Below, piece by piece: positions 9,207 to 20,300 of a DNA stretch of 64,000 bases (positions within the stretch are counted from its first letter, which is position 1; the number at the start of each line of letters is the position of its first letter). This DNA comes from Chitinophagaceae bacterium (lineage in GTDB: Bacteria > Bacteroidota > Bacteroidia > Chitinophagales > Chitinophagaceae). The stretch spans positions 124,001 through 188,000 of the forward strand of contig JAFKGQ010000018.1 in NCBI GenBank assembly GCA_017307755.1, in the 5' to 3' direction. Position numbers and translations under genes: made by a program. Below the pieces are notes generated by a model that had not been told where the DNA came from, searched no databases, and saw only the letters and a list, made by a program, of their open reading frames with translations.

Positions 9207-10235
9207 CTATTGTATATCAAATTCAAAAACCGTATTTGCCTGATAGACCTCCCCCGGGCTCAGGATCGTATCGGGAAATTCCGGATGATTCGGACTGTCT
9301 GGAAAAGCCTGGGTTTCCAGCGCCAGGGCTCCATGCCGCAAATAAGGCCAGTCATGCGCCCCCTTTATAGTACCATCCCACCAGTTGGCCGTGTACACCT
9401 GTATGCCGGGTTGATCGGTGGCGACGCGCAATACCCGGCCCGATCCGGGATCGTAAAGCACCGCCGCCGGCGCCTTCCCGTCCAGCACATAATTATGATC
9501 AAATCCTCTGTCAGCAGCCAGCTGATCGATACGGTCCCCAATGCGTACAGACCTCGACAGGTCCAGAGGCGTGCCCTCTACGGAAAGTATCCTGCCGGTA
9601 GGCAGGTTCTGCGCATATTTTTCCGTATACTTTTTTGCATGTACCACCAGTTCGTGGTCCGTGATCCGCTGGTCGCAAAAACCCGACAGGTTGAAATAGG
9701 AATGATTGGCCAGGTTGACAGGCGTCCGTTTGTCGGTGGTCGCTGTATAGCTCGTGCTCAATCTATTTTCCGTACTCAATGTGTATTTCACCTGTACGTG
9801 CAAACGTCCCGGATAGCCTTCCTCCCCATCCGGGCTGATGTATTCAAAAATGACACCCACTTCCGTCGCATGGTGGATGACACGCTTTACATCCCAGATC
9901 TTCTTATGAAAACCTTCGAACCCTCCATGCAGATGATTACCTCCGTCATTCACCGACAGACGAACGGCATGCCCGTCCAGGTTAAAGATAGCGCCTCCGA
10001 TACGATTGACCACCCTTCCTACGATACAACCAAAATACCAGGGATTACGCACATATTCCATTGGGGTATCAAATCCCGCCACGATGTTCTGTTGTATACC
10101 ATTACGGTCAGACGTGTGAATGGAAGTGATCGCGCAACCTATATTGGTGATACGGACAGTCGTCGCTCCATTCTTTAAAGTAAACCACCATATATCCTTC
10201 CCGTCGAGCTTACCCACATTTTCTCCCTTCAGCAT
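9207..10235 (-). CDS. galM: Aldose 1-epimerase (galactose mutarotase)
   Basis: 342 residues with full-length GalM architecture. Family motifs are present: GNHLHGGFEGFHKKIW (substrate-binding His), NLANHSYFNLSG (catalytic acid His), DHNYVLD, and ALETQAFPDSPNHPEFP with the catalytic base Glu. It interconverts alpha and beta anomers of aldoses. There is no signal peptide, so it is cytoplasmic. Its start codon overlaps the stop of the DUF5107-TPR gene by 7 bases, showing tight coupling. With the MFS permease downstream and a retaining-type GH upstream it would prepare the released sugar for catabolism. Confidence 0.95.
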   Translation of the reverse strand: MLKGENVGKLDGKDIWWFTLKNGATTVRITNIGCAITSIHTSDRNGIQQNIVAGFDTPMEYVRNPWYFGCIVGRVVNRIGGAIFNLDGHAVRLSVNDGGNHLHGGFEGFHKKIWDVKRVIHHATEVGVIFEYISPDGEEGYPGRLHVQVKYTLSTENRLSTSYTATTDKRTPVNLANHSYFNLSGFCDQRITDHELVVHAKKYTEKYAQNLPTGRILSVEGTPLDLSRSVRIGDRIDQLAADRGFDHNYVLDGKAPAAVLYDPGSGRVLRVATDQPGIQVYTANWWDGTIKGAHDWPYLRHGALALETQAFPDSPNHPEFPDTILSPGEVYQANTVFEFDIQ

Positions 10236-13200
10236 GGTACATCCTGTTTTAACGCCTGCATAATAGTGGACGACATCTGCAAGTAGACGGCCGCCCCCTG
10301 GTGATTAATATCCGATTGCAACACCTCTTCCAGGTATTTACGCCCCTGGGCCTCGTCGCCAAGTCCAAGATATCCCAGGCCGATGAGATAAGTACAATGT
10401 ATCCTGTTGCGAAGATTGATATCCGTGTCAAATACCAGCATATCCGGCAGGGATACGGCAAAATAATCGATGGTGATCCTGTCGTTCATATGCTGCTGCC
10501 CGAACTGGATGAACTGATGGAAGATACCAGCGGCCTTCCCGGCATTATTCAATTTCAGCCAGGCCAGGGCCTGGTAGATGATCTTGTCCGGCTGAGGGTC
10601 ATTGTAATAAATAGCCTGTACAGGCTGGCTGATACCGATCGTCGCCTCCCGGAACTTCTCCCCGGCGGCTGACGGATTGCCTAACCCCTCATAAGCGCAT
10701 CCCAGTAAATAATTGACATCATTTTCCTGTGTGCCATAGAGCTTGCCCTCACCCAGGTTCCACGGATAAGATTGGGTAGCCGACAAAAGCTCGATGGCCC
10801 CATTAAATTCCTGGCGGCCCAGGGCCTGTTTGGCCAGCTCGATATGACAAAGCAGATATTGTCCTACCACCTTCCCTTCACCGCCTTCCCAGGGATGGAA
10901 CTTGCGGGCAGCCATCAGTTGCCGGGCCCTCTCATATTGACGCAGGTTATTGTACAACGTAACTCTTTCCAGGTAGAGGTCATCTCTGGATTCCACCAGC
11001 CGTGGATATTTTTCCAGCAGGTCCAGTCTATCCGCAAAAGATCTTCCGGTGATCTTGTATAACTGGTCCAGCTCCATCAACACACGCGCGTCGGAGGTAT
11101 CTAATGTAAAAGCTCTTTCCAGATATTGCAGGGCCAACTCTTTTTTCCCTGATTTATTATACGCCGCCAGCGCCAGATTGCGGAAAGCTGTAGGGAAACC
11201 CGGGTCCACACGGACGGCGGCTTCCCAGCAGGCGATGGCTTCGGGATATTGCCGTTTGTCATACCAGAAATTACCCAGATAATAACAGGCCCTGGCATCC
11301 GAAGGATTGAGCTCGATAGCCTTCTTCAGGATCAGTACCTCCTCGATCTTGTTGGGCATACATCCATCGGGATCTCCCTTTGCCGCCTGCAGGTACATCC
11401 TTCCGGCATCTTCCTGCCTGCCTTCCCGCAGCAGGAACCACGCCCTGTAATAGGCGACGAGCGTATGCCGTCCTTCAAAAAGATCCAGCAATTGCCCTGC
11501 TTCCTCATACAACCCCGCCTGTGCATAATCCAGGGATATCTCCAGATAGTTTTGCACGGCATTCCGCATGAGCTTTTTTAGAGGGATCGGATCTTTATCC
11601 GAGAGATACATTTCGAACAGACATCCAAAATTGAAAGGATCGATGGACAGCGACTCTTTGATAAATGGACCATTCTCTTTCCCCGTCTTACGCAACAACG
11701 CCGCTTTCAGATGCCGGGCTGTATGGCTGTGATAGTTCCGGACAAGGGACTTTTCCACGAGGGTCAACGCCTCGGCATACTTCTTTTGTTCCGCGGCGAT
11801 CCTCGCTAAGCTCAGAAAAGCGCTATGCTGCCATGCATCATTCCAGGTGGCCTTGTAAAAGGCTTCAAAGGCTTCATCCAGGCGTCCTTGCAATTTTAAA
11901 GACCATCCCAGGTTATAGTAAGGCTCTCCATCGTAAGGGTTGGGGTTACGGCTGGTCAGCGTCGCGATCGCTCTTCTAAAAAAAGGTTCCGCCTTTTCGA
12001 ACTGCCCCCGGCGAAGCAGCAACAACCCCATGGCATTGTTGCAACGTATATCCTCCGGGCTTCTTTTCAATCCCTCTTCATAATAATCCACCGGGTTAAA
12101 GGTAGCGTGCCGGTATTGTTCGAGATGCAGACCATTGAGATAAAGGTCTTCCACCTGCTGTATCTCGGCAGGCGCCTTGGCGGCGGTAGCTGCGGGCGGG
12201 ATCTCCTTTTCTTCAAACGCTTCCGGCTGCCAGGAAACAAGCACTCCGGCTTTTTCATCCTCCACCACAACCTTCCATGTCTGAGGATCGCCGGGCTCGG
12301 CTGTCGTAAATTGCTCATCAAATACTTCATAAGGAGACAACACCGTGCGATATTCCTTTATAAGCGCCCCGGACTTCAAAACCTTGACCCTTACATGCTC
12401 GTATCTGGCCGTCGCATAGATCCTGATATGCAGCTGCGCCCCCTCCCACTCCATGTTGAGCATGGCCTCTTTCGTAGCATTCTTCACCACCCCTACCCGG
12501 CTATAGGGCATAAAATACTGCTCGAAGCTCTTCTCTTCGTTTGGCTGCAGCCACGAGAAGTCAGGTTGATTGTCGGTGAATACGCCGGTCATCAGCTCGA
12601 TATAAGGTCCGTCCTCGTCCGTCAGATTACGATCCCATGCCTGTCCAAAATCTCCATTCCCCCAGGTCCATTGTTTCTTCCCTGGAGAAAAATGATGATT
12701 GGCAACATGCAGCATACCGGCCTGCGTGTCATTCTCATAGCAGCCCATAAAATCATACTTGCTGCGGATAGCCATATAAGATGTAGGCACAGGAATATTT
12801 GCATAACGGCTGATATCCGTCCCGGGTGCATAATTGACTTTATAGTAGGTGCCGGTGGCGATAGGGAAGTCGGAAACATCCCGCTTGCCATGGTCAAAGA
12901 CAGCATATACGTCAGGCGGGAACACTGATTGGTAATGATCACCCACCTTCACCGCCGGATTGGCCCACCATAAAAAGGTCTGAGGGAAAGGCGTCCGGTT
13001 GAAAAGCCGTCCTTTGATCTCAAGATATGCCTTGTCCGGGTAGAGCGTAAACCCAGCCATACCCTTCGTACGGAACATAAGCTCTATCTCGTTTACCCAA
13101 ACAGTCTTGCTTCCATCGGGGTTTTCTTCAATGGAAAAGTCCACCGGGCTATAGGTGCTGGGACGATGGTGCTGCGGCCAGTTGAACTCTATACCGCCAG

Positions 13201-13534
13201 AGATCCACGGGCCCGCCAGGCCTACCAGCGCGGGCTTGATGACCTGATTATAGTAGATAAAATCCCGCTCTTTTACTTTGTCATACGCCCGCTGTATCCT
13301 GCCGCCTAGTTCAGGCAGGATCATGATCTTGAGATACTCGTTCTCCAAAAATACGGCGGTATATTCCTGGTTTGTTTTTTGGGGGTCGATATGCTCGATC
13401 ACAGGATGAGGGTACACGACCCCGCTGCTCCCCTGATACACTCTTTTTTCCAGGAACATAGGGTTCTTTTCCGGCTGGCCGATCTTGTAGGTGGGAATAG
13501 AAACCTTTTCCACCCATGCTTTTGCGTCCATCAT
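10229..13534 (-). CDS. DUF5107 domain protein with C-terminal TPR repeats
   Basis: 1101 residues, no signal peptide or membrane segment, so probably cytoplasmic. Residues about 15-345 form the DUF5107 domain, which resembles galactose-mutarotase-like beta-sandwich folds (LKIMILPELGGRIQRAYDK; then GGIEFNWPQHHRP, rich in possible catalytic or ligand residues). The rest holds many tetratricopeptide repeats (for example RCNNAMGLLLLRRGQFEKAE, YNLGWSLKLQGRLDEAFEAF, CYYLGNFWYDKRQYPEAIAC). Its enzymatic activity is unknown to me; the domain suggests it binds or acts on a sugar or glycoside. It sits between the secreted GH (21 bases upstream) and galM (7-base overlap), so it must work in the same pathway. 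The start could be either of two adjacent ATGs. Confidence 0.88.
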   Translation of the reverse strand: MMDAKAWVEKVSIPTYKIGQPEKNPMFLEKRVYQGSSGVVYPHPVIEHIDPQKTNQEYTAVFLENEYLKIMILPELGGRIQRAYDKVKERDFIYYNQVIKPALVGLAGPWISGGIEFNWPQHHRPSTYSPVDFSIEENPDGSKTVWVNEIELMFRTKGMAGFTLYPDKAYLEIKGRLFNRTPFPQTFLWWANPAVKVGDHYQSVFPPDVYAVFDHGKRDVSDFPIATGTYYKVNYAPGTDISRYANIPVPTSYMAIRSKYDFMGCYENDTQAGMLHVANHHFSPGKKQWTWGNGDFGQAWDRNLTDEDGPYIELMTGVFTDNQPDFSWLQPNEEKSFEQYFMPYSRVGVVKNATKEAMLNMEWEGAQLHIRIYATARYEHVRVKVLKSGALIKEYRTVLSPYEVFDEQFTTAEPGDPQTWKVVVEDEKAGVLVSWQPEAFEEKEIPPAATAAKAPAEIQQVEDLYLNGLHLEQYRHATFNPVDYYEEGLKRSPEDIRCNNAMGLLLLRRGQFEKAEPFFRRAIATLTSRNPNPYDGEPYYNLGWSLKLQGRLDEAFEAFYKATWNDAWQHSAFLSLARIAAEQKKYAEALTLVEKSLVRNYHSHTARHLKAALLRKTGKENGPFIKESLSIDPFNFGCLFEMYLSDKDPIPLKKLMRNAVQNYLEISLDYAQAGLYEEAGQLLDLFEGRHTLVAYYRAWFLLREGRQEDAGRMYLQAAKGDPDGCMPNKIEEVLILKKAIELNPSDARACYYLGNFWYDKRQYPEAIACWEAAVRVDPGFPTAFRNLALAAYNKSGKKELALQYLERAFTLDTSDARVLMELDQLYKITGRSFADRLDLLEKYPRLVESRDDLYLERVTLYNNLRQYERARQLMAARKFHPWEGGEGKVVGQYLLCHIELAKQALGRQEFNGAIELLSATQSYPWNLGEGKLYGTQENDVNYLLGCAYEGLGNPSAAGEKFREATIGISQPVQAIYYNDPQPDKIIYQALAWLKLNNAGKAAGIFHQFIQFGQQHMNDRITIDYFAVSLPDMLVFDTDINLRNRIHCTYLIGLGYLGLGDEAQGRKYLEEVLQSDINHQGAAVYLQMSSTIMQALKQDVPC

Positions 13535-13555
13535 AGTCGATATATTTTTATTCCA

Positions 13556-15748
13556 TTATATTTTTATAATTCTAACCATCAGCGCGTCACCGGTGGGAAC
13601 GCTCAGCGAAAAACGCTCCTGTCCCTCATCGATCCTACCTAATGGCGCATCTGTTATAAAATCTTTTAGTATGTACTTTCCCTTTTCAAGTCCCAGATCC
13701 TGTAAATAGAAGGCCTTTTCATACGTCTTCTTCAAATCAAAATTGAAGAGCGCCACAAGCGCACTATCCTTCAGATAAAACGCCATCTGCTGATCAAAAC
13801 CGTCGCCATCTGCCGGCTGCAGTGACGTAAAGGCCCGTGGATGGCTAAAGAAAGCGCACAGACTGGTATTATTAAGGAACTTCTTTCCTCTCTCTGCCGC
13901 CAATGGCTGACGGAAATCCGATCCATCGCCCAGGATGCTGCCCATTACCATCATAGCATACAACCTCACCTTTATCTCCCGCTCGCTGAGGTCCGGGTTC
14001 TTCTGGAAACGCTGCATGACACAAACGTCCAGGTTGGTATAGGGCCATAGCGTTCCCTGCACCCATCCCAGATGCGAGCCCGTGGCCAGCGATGCTTCCG
14101 TACTGCCCCAGCCGGGGAACCCTTTCTGGTCATCCCGTAAATGGGAATATACATCCGTGGATATGAATCGCGTATGTGCATACTGGTGGGGGAACATCGG
14201 AGATATAGCCTGGGTGATAAAGACATCCGGCCCCAGGATTGAGTCGACAAGGTGCTTCAGCATCCTCATGCCCTGGTTGTAGGCCTGCATGCCGGTACGC
14301 ACGTTGGGATCCCAACGGATGGACGACTCCAACGCCCCGGCTGTCAAAAAATCGATTTTTAAAAAAGTGGCGTTGATGGCTTTTGCCTTCTGTAATTGCG
14401 TAATGATGGATTGCCGGGTTGCCGGATGGGTAGGGTCCAGGGGAAAAGCGCCCCAGTCACCGTCCTTGTAGGCGATCGGCTTGCCCTCCTGGTCCTTCAG
14501 GACGACATCGTTCAGACTATAGCTGGTGCCTGCCACCATGGTCTTGTCCATGGTATTCTTCCAGGTCCATAGGGCAAAAGGGATAAAATAAAAACCCATT
14601 TGTTGACCGTTCTTCCTCCCGTATTTACTCAAAGAGGCCAGCAGTTCGGTGGTATAGATCGATTGGTCGTAAGAGTCAATACTAAGCACCGGGTGCGCCC
14701 AGCGGTTGAAATTATCCAGCGTATGGAGATAGTCCGATATCTTCGCTACACCAGGAGGCATCATGACCTTCTCATATCCCAGGACACCTTCCACACCGAA
14801 ACTATTCCAATAAACAGGCGCATATCCTTTCCAGACAAGACTTCCATTCAGCCGTGCGTTCGCCTGTCCGAAGTCCGTGAAGGTCTTCCGGATATCTTTT
14901 CCTCCGCTGAGATAGATCGGGGGTGAAGCAACCACGTCACCTATCATGGTGCCATGCGGCATGTGATCGTGGGTCCCATCCTGGCCGCCGTAGGCATGCG
15001 GCAGCCCTGCAACATCAGGCGTAGCGGCGCCCCCATACACGACAAGCGAATCGAGCTGCCCTTTTATGGCAGCCGTTCGATAGACGATACCCGTCTTCCA
15101 GTAATCATGACCGACGCTGCCCACCACCACGCCGGCCAGGGAAACATAGTCGTATACAGAAGAGAATTCATAGCTGATACCCGAAGCATCCGGCCAATGT
15201 CGCTCCACCACCCCTACCCAATCATCATTGTCAAAGGGCGCATCTAGGATACGGGGCTCACTCCCGGGAATAGACAATCGGCCTTGCTGAGCCGCCAATA
15301 CCGCCAATGGACTGATGTTACGTGTTTCCAGGGCCTGCCCCTTGGCGCTACCTGCTATCAGATCCATCAACACCCTGGGATGATCTGCGTATAAGGTTAT
15401 CCGCTGTAGAAGATACAAGGCATGCCGGTCATCCATATGTTTGATATTGATGCGGATACCCTTTCCCAGGCTGTCCTCGACGGCATCGGTACTATACGGA
15501 TGCAGGGCCAGATCTGCAGTAGATAGATAGCCTGTGCGCAATTCCTGTATATAAGCTACAGTGTTATCAAGGACGATCCCATCCGTAAAATGGTAATCCA
15601 CCTTCCCCGTTGCGGTATGTAGTATCACGGCAGCCCCATCGGTGGATACTACGACACTATCCGCATACTCTTGTACGGTCTGAGCCTGTAAGGATGATCC
15701 CCACAGGCCCGACAGAAACAGGATGGTTATTTTATAATATTTTATCAT
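13556..15748 (-). CDS. Secreted clan GH-D glycoside hydrolase, alpha-galactosidase-like
   Basis: 730 residues with a signal peptide ending LQAQ. An N-terminal beta-sandwich (about 25-300) precedes a barrel that carries the marks of GH27/GH36-type enzymes: FLKIDFLTAG with the probable nucleophile Asp466 and RFISTDVYSH with the probable acid/base Asp532 (numbered from the ATG). A C-terminal beta domain follows. These enzymes remove terminal alpha-linked galactose or related sugars with retention. Family membership (GH36, GH27 or a related new family) is an inference from motifs. ATG 15748 is preferred; the TTG at 15751 is only one codon longer and overlaps nothing. It follows SusD directly (stop at 15752) and probably acts in the periplasm on glycans brought in by SusCD. 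Confidence 0.75.
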   Translation of the reverse strand: MIKYYKITILFLSGLWGSSLQAQTVQEYADSVVVSTDGAAVILHTATGKVDYHFTDGIVLDNTVAYIQELRTGYLSTADLALHPYSTDAVEDSLGKGIRINIKHMDDRHALYLLQRITLYADHPRVLMDLIAGSAKGQALETRNISPLAVLAAQQGRLSIPGSEPRILDAPFDNDDWVGVVERHWPDASGISYEFSSVYDYVSLAGVVVGSVGHDYWKTGIVYRTAAIKGQLDSLVVYGGAATPDVAGLPHAYGGQDGTHDHMPHGTMIGDVVASPPIYLSGGKDIRKTFTDFGQANARLNGSLVWKGYAPVYWNSFGVEGVLGYEKVMMPPGVAKISDYLHTLDNFNRWAHPVLSIDSYDQSIYTTELLASLSKYGRKNGQQMGFYFIPFALWTWKNTMDKTMVAGTSYSLNDVVLKDQEGKPIAYKDGDWGAFPLDPTHPATRQSIITQLQKAKAINATFLKIDFLTAGALESSIRWDPNVRTGMQAYNQGMRMLKHLVDSILGPDVFITQAISPMFPHQYAHTRFISTDVYSHLRDDQKGFPGWGSTEASLATGSHLGWVQGTLWPYTNLDVCVMQRFQKNPDLSEREIKVRLYAMMVMGSILGDGSDFRQPLAAERGKKFLNNTSLCAFFSHPRAFTSLQPADGDGFDQQMAFYLKDSALVALFNFDLKKTYEKAFYLQDLGLEKGKYILKDFITDAPLGRIDEGQERFSLSVPTGDALMVRIIKI

Positions 15749-15751
15749 CAA

Positions 15752-17308
15752 CTAGTAACCGGGGTTTTGATCGTTCAGCGATAGGGCGGAATTTGTCTGC
15801 AGTTCATTCAATGGTATCGGGTACAGGTTGTTCTTGTCGGATATATTCTGCGCCGGATGAGGATCGCCCGGCCCGTTGATAGGCACATAATAAGCCCTCG
15901 GGTTATTGTACCGCTTTACACGCGCCACCAACGTCCCTGTCCGCTTGAGGTCAAACCAGCGCCAGCCTTCACCGCCAAGCTCACGGGTCCGTTCATCCAG
16001 CAGTTCTGTCCTCAGTTCTGTCTGTGTGGGAGTATGCCCCCAGACAGTTTCCAGGTTCTGCAGCCCCGCACGATTGCGCACCTTATTCAGCGGTGTCAGG
16101 GCGGCGCCAGGCTGCCCCAGTTCGTTCAATACTTCTGCATACATAAGATAGACGTCTGCGGCGCGCAGATAGTAGAGGTTTTTACCGGAATTGTAGATAT
16201 CGATGTCGCTGCTGCTGATATCGTATTTTTTTATCGTCGGCAGCCCCGGATCCACCCACCAGTCCATCGTATTACCATTGCCGTCATACCGATGAGGCCA
16301 GATGGAGGCCAGGTACCGTTTGTCATTCGCTTTGTCAAACACCGTATCGGAGTAGAAAGAGGTGGCCATGACCACAGTGCCCCCTGCACCCGGCGTATGG
16401 CTGTTAAAAGCGCTGCCGGGAATACCGGGTCCGGCATATGATCCAAACAGGTTCTGAAGACCTTGCGAATTGCCGGCGTCCGTGGAATATTGTATCTCAA
16501 AGAGGGACTCGCTATTGTTCTCATGCTGCCCGTCAAAGAGCTGGGTATAATCCGGCAAAAGGGTCAGGTTATTGTTGTTTATCAGGTCCTCAAACTGCGC
16601 CTTTGCATCGTTGTAATTACCCAACGTGAGATCGACTTTCCCCAACAACGCTTTGGCCGCTTCCACACTTGCCCTGCCGATGCCGGGGTTCTTGCTCTTT
16701 GCCCATAAATTGGCAATCGCGAACTGAAGATCGCTGACGATCAACGCATATACATCCTTGACAGGAGTACGCTTGACACCTGCGGAAAAAGGAGTCGTCT
16801 CCGTACGAAGAGGGATATCCCCATATAATTGCACAAGGTAGAAATAGAACAGGGCCCGCATAAACCTGGATTCTCCCAACAGCCGGTTACGGACGGAAGG
16901 GTCGGCGATAGAGGCGCCCGGTATGCCCAGTATAGCCGCATTTGCATTGGCGATGCCGATATAACAATCCTGCCAGAAGCCGGAGAGCTGGTAGTTCTGA
17001 CTGCCGAACTTGATGTCATAAACATCCAGCCCGGTGACATTGGCCCAATAATCGCCATAACCCTGGGATTGGTAGGTACAGCGGGCTTCATCGGTGCCGA
17101 TGATCCCGATCAACGCATAATCGGACTTCTTCAGCGTTTGTAATTGCGTATATATCCCGGTGACGGCGGCAGTAGCGCCCGCCTGGTCCTTAAATACTTG
17201 TGGCTGCGCCACGAAGACCTCCGGTGTATAGTTCAGCCCCTTTTTACAGCCGGCTGTCGCCATCAGTAAGGCTGCTATGATATAAGTAGTGATCTTATGT
17301 TGTTGCAT
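15752..17308 (-). CDS. RagB/SusD family nutrient-uptake lipoprotein (locus B)
   Basis: 518 residues from ATG 17308. This start is chosen because MQQHKITTYIIAALLMATAG then Cys-Lys-Lys forms a lipoprotein signal; the open frame runs 51 codons further upstream but inside the end of susC. SusD-like N-terminal repeats (AGATAAVTGIYTQLQTLKK) and the C-terminal ELLDERTRELGGEGWRWFDL stretch are typical. It captures glycan at the surface together with the SusC encoded 16 bases upstream. The GH gene follows with only three bases between the SusD stop and its ATG. Ligand specificity is not readable. Confidence 0.95.
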   Translation of the reverse strand: MQQHKITTYIIAALLMATAGCKKGLNYTPEVFVAQPQVFKDQAGATAAVTGIYTQLQTLKKSDYALIGIIGTDEARCTYQSQGYGDYWANVTGLDVYDIKFGSQNYQLSGFWQDCYIGIANANAAILGIPGASIADPSVRNRLLGESRFMRALFYFYLVQLYGDIPLRTETTPFSAGVKRTPVKDVYALIVSDLQFAIANLWAKSKNPGIGRASVEAAKALLGKVDLTLGNYNDAKAQFEDLINNNNLTLLPDYTQLFDGQHENNSESLFEIQYSTDAGNSQGLQNLFGSYAGPGIPGSAFNSHTPGAGGTVVMATSFYSDTVFDKANDKRYLASIWPHRYDGNGNTMDWWVDPGLPTIKKYDISSSDIDIYNSGKNLYYLRAADVYLMYAEVLNELGQPGAALTPLNKVRNRAGLQNLETVWGHTPTQTELRTELLDERTRELGGEGWRWFDLKRTGTLVARVKRYNNPRAYYVPINGPGDPHPAQNISDKNNLYPIPLNELQTNSALSLNDQNPGY

Positions 17309-17324
17309 ACAATTTTTTTGATGG

Positions 17325-20300
17325 TTATAACCCAAGTTTTGCACCGATAAGCCAGGTCCTGTACCTGGGATAGTTCTCCAGTTGGGTGGGATTGCCATTG
17401 TCCGGGTCCAGCCCTTTATACCCGGTAAAAAGGAAGGGTTCGATGGCTTGTACATATACATTCAGACTCCTCAGCCGCATCTTCTGCACCAGGTTTCCCG
17501 GGATGTCATAAGCCAGGTTGATGCTCTTGATCCGGATATAATCCCCTTTCTGGATGGAATAGCTGGAGCCCTGGTCCGGTCCGCCCGGCAGCGGCTTCAG
17601 CGAAGTGGCGAACGCATTCGGCCTGGGTATATTGGTATGCGTATTGGTCGGCGTCCAGTAGTTGGCTCCTTCCTTCGTAACATTTCCTATGTTGCCGAAC
17701 CAGGTGTTGTACCAGGTAAGGTTGGTATAGGGCAGGTTGTTCATCTGATGACCATATTCGTAGGAGGCCAACACGGTCATCGATATGCCCTTGTACCGGA
17801 AGTAGTTCCAGAATCCGCCCCATCCTCCCGGAATATTGTACCCGACAATGGTCTGATCCTGCGGAGTGATCTTACCGTCATGGTTGAGGTCTTTTATTTT
17901 TACATCGCCCGGCTTGCCATTGGGGTTCAGGCTAAAGTCGTCCCCCTGCTGATACAGCCCGTCAAACACATAATTTACCAATACGCCGCTGGGTGGCTGG
18001 CCTACCCGCAAAGCAAGACTGATGGAATCCCGCCCGGGGAATAGCTTTGTAACCTTGCTCTTATACTTACTCCAGTTGAAGGTCATCTGCCATTCGAAAT
18101 TCCTCGTCTTCACCGGTGTAGCCTGGAAGTTGATGTCGATGCCCTTTGTATTCATAGCGGCAACATTCACCTGCTCATTGTAGAACCCGGAGGAAGGCGC
18201 CAGGGTAAGCGGCATCAGCAGGCTGGTGATACGCTTGTTATACAGGTCCACGCTAAGGGATATACGATTGCTGAATGCGGCGATGTCCATGCCGATATTG
18301 GTCTGGTGCTGCCGCTCCCACTCCAGTGTGGGGTTGCCGGCTGTACCGCCTACCTGATAGCCGCTGGTAGCATTGGCGCCGTTGAAAGGATATTGCGCAT
18401 TGTTGTATCGGGTATAGATGGCGTCGTAAGGGAGGTTCTGGTTGCCGATGAGACCATAGCTCGCCCTGACCTTCCAGTCGCTTAAGATCGACTTGACCTT
18501 ATAACCTAAGAAAGGTTCTTCTATCAGACGCCAGGCGACACTGGCGGAGGGGAAGAATCCATAACGGTTGTCCTGGCCAAAACGGGAGGAGCCATCCCTC
18601 CTGCCCGTCAGATTCAGGATATAGCGCTTTTTGAACTTATAGATGGCCCTCGCCAGAAAGGACTGTACGATCCAGCCGTCATAGTTGGTGTTGTCCTGCA
18701 CCTTGATACCCGCACTGCCCATATTTTTGAAAGTCAGCAGGTCGGTGGGGAATTGCTGTCCCTTCATATCCATGGCGGTATTTTCTCTCCGCTCATAGGT
18801 CGCCCCCGCCACCACGTTGAGGTCATGATCGCCTTTTGAATAATTGTAGGTAGCCGTATTCTCCCACAGCACGTCAGTGGACTTGGTTTGATAGACTTCG
18901 GCAAAGCCATTGGTCGAAAAACCCCTGTCCGTGTTCCTGGCATAATACGTATCGTACTCCGTGTTGAGCAGGTCGGCGCCGATGCTGCTCCTCAACACCA
19001 GGTTGCGTATCGGTGTCGCTTCCACATAAATATTCGCAAAAGTCCTGTTGGAAGTACTATTGTTGACGGTATACAACGCCGATGTCATAGGATTGCGTAT
19101 GGTGAGGGTGCCTGTGCTGTTGTCCGTGACCACCAGGGGCGCTCCCGTAGAGTCAAAGATGGGCATCAGGGGACTTTGGGTCAGCGCCAGCTGGTATGTA
19201 TTGTCGGCTATACCCTTGCTGACGTTATGGTCTACATTCACACTTCCACCAAGTTTAAAAACTTTATCAATCTCGGATTCAATACTAAAATGACCGCCGT
19301 ACCGGGTAAAACCGGTGTTTATAAGGATCCCTTTCTGATCCAGGTAATTGCCGCTGAAATACACTTTATTTTTTCCAACACCGTTCGATATGCCCAGGGA
19401 ATAGCTCTGGATAGGAGCAGCCCGGCGGGTCACCGCCTTCAGCCAGTCGTAGCTCTTATACCCGCCGGCGATGCTTTGCACTTCATACGGGTTAAAGAAC
19501 TTCCTATCCGGGCTGTCGACGCCAAATGTAATCGGGTCGGCATCGTTGAAAGCAAACTTTTTTAACTTGTAATACCCCTTTGCATCCAGCATATGATAAG
19601 GGTTGTTCATCGTCTGTATACCATAATACATATTGAAGTCGATGGTCGCCACACCCGCTTTGCCATGTTTGGTAGTGACGATAATGACACCGGCTGCCGC
19701 ACGGGAACCATAAATACCCGCCGCCGCCGCATCTTTCAGGATGTCCACCGATTCGATGTCGGCAGGATTGAGGTCCCTGATATCCCCTGTGATGGCTACG
19801 CCGTCAACTACGTACAAGGGACCTTCGCTTTGCGTGATGGAGTTGATCCCCCGGACATTGATGGAATTGCCCGAACCCGGTGCGTAACCCGAACTGTGGA
19901 CTTCCACACCTGGCGTTCTGGAAGCCAGGGCGCTGGCCAGATTGGTTACAGGGAGTTCGCCGATCTCCCTGCCGGAAATACTGGAAATGGCGCTGGTAAG
20001 ATCGGTCCTCTTTTCCTTGCCATAACCAATGACCACCACCTGGTCCAGCTTGTTATCGCCGGCTTCAAGAAGTATGGTAATAGCAACGCTGTCATCCTGT
20101 ACGGCAACCTGCCGGGTTTTATAACCGGCATAGCTTACTTCAAGACTTGTACCGGGTGCGGCGGAAAAGTTGAATCGCCCCCTGCTGTCCGTGATCTTGG
20201 TACTGCCGGGAACGCCTTTGACCTTAATGCTGATGGTAGCCAGGGGCAGTGGTGCGTGCGTGGCCGCATCCTGGACCAGGCCTTGCACCTGCCGCTGTTG

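Noticed and set aside
12107..12928. Open frame (273 codons) on the plus strand
   Set aside because: Antisense to the DUF5107-TPR gene; composition typical of a shadow frame.
13556..15748. Assignment of the hydrolase to GH97 or GH31
   Set aside because: The KIDFL nucleophile region followed by RFISTDVY fits clan GH-D better; I saw no GH97 glutamate pair and no GH31 WxDM motif.
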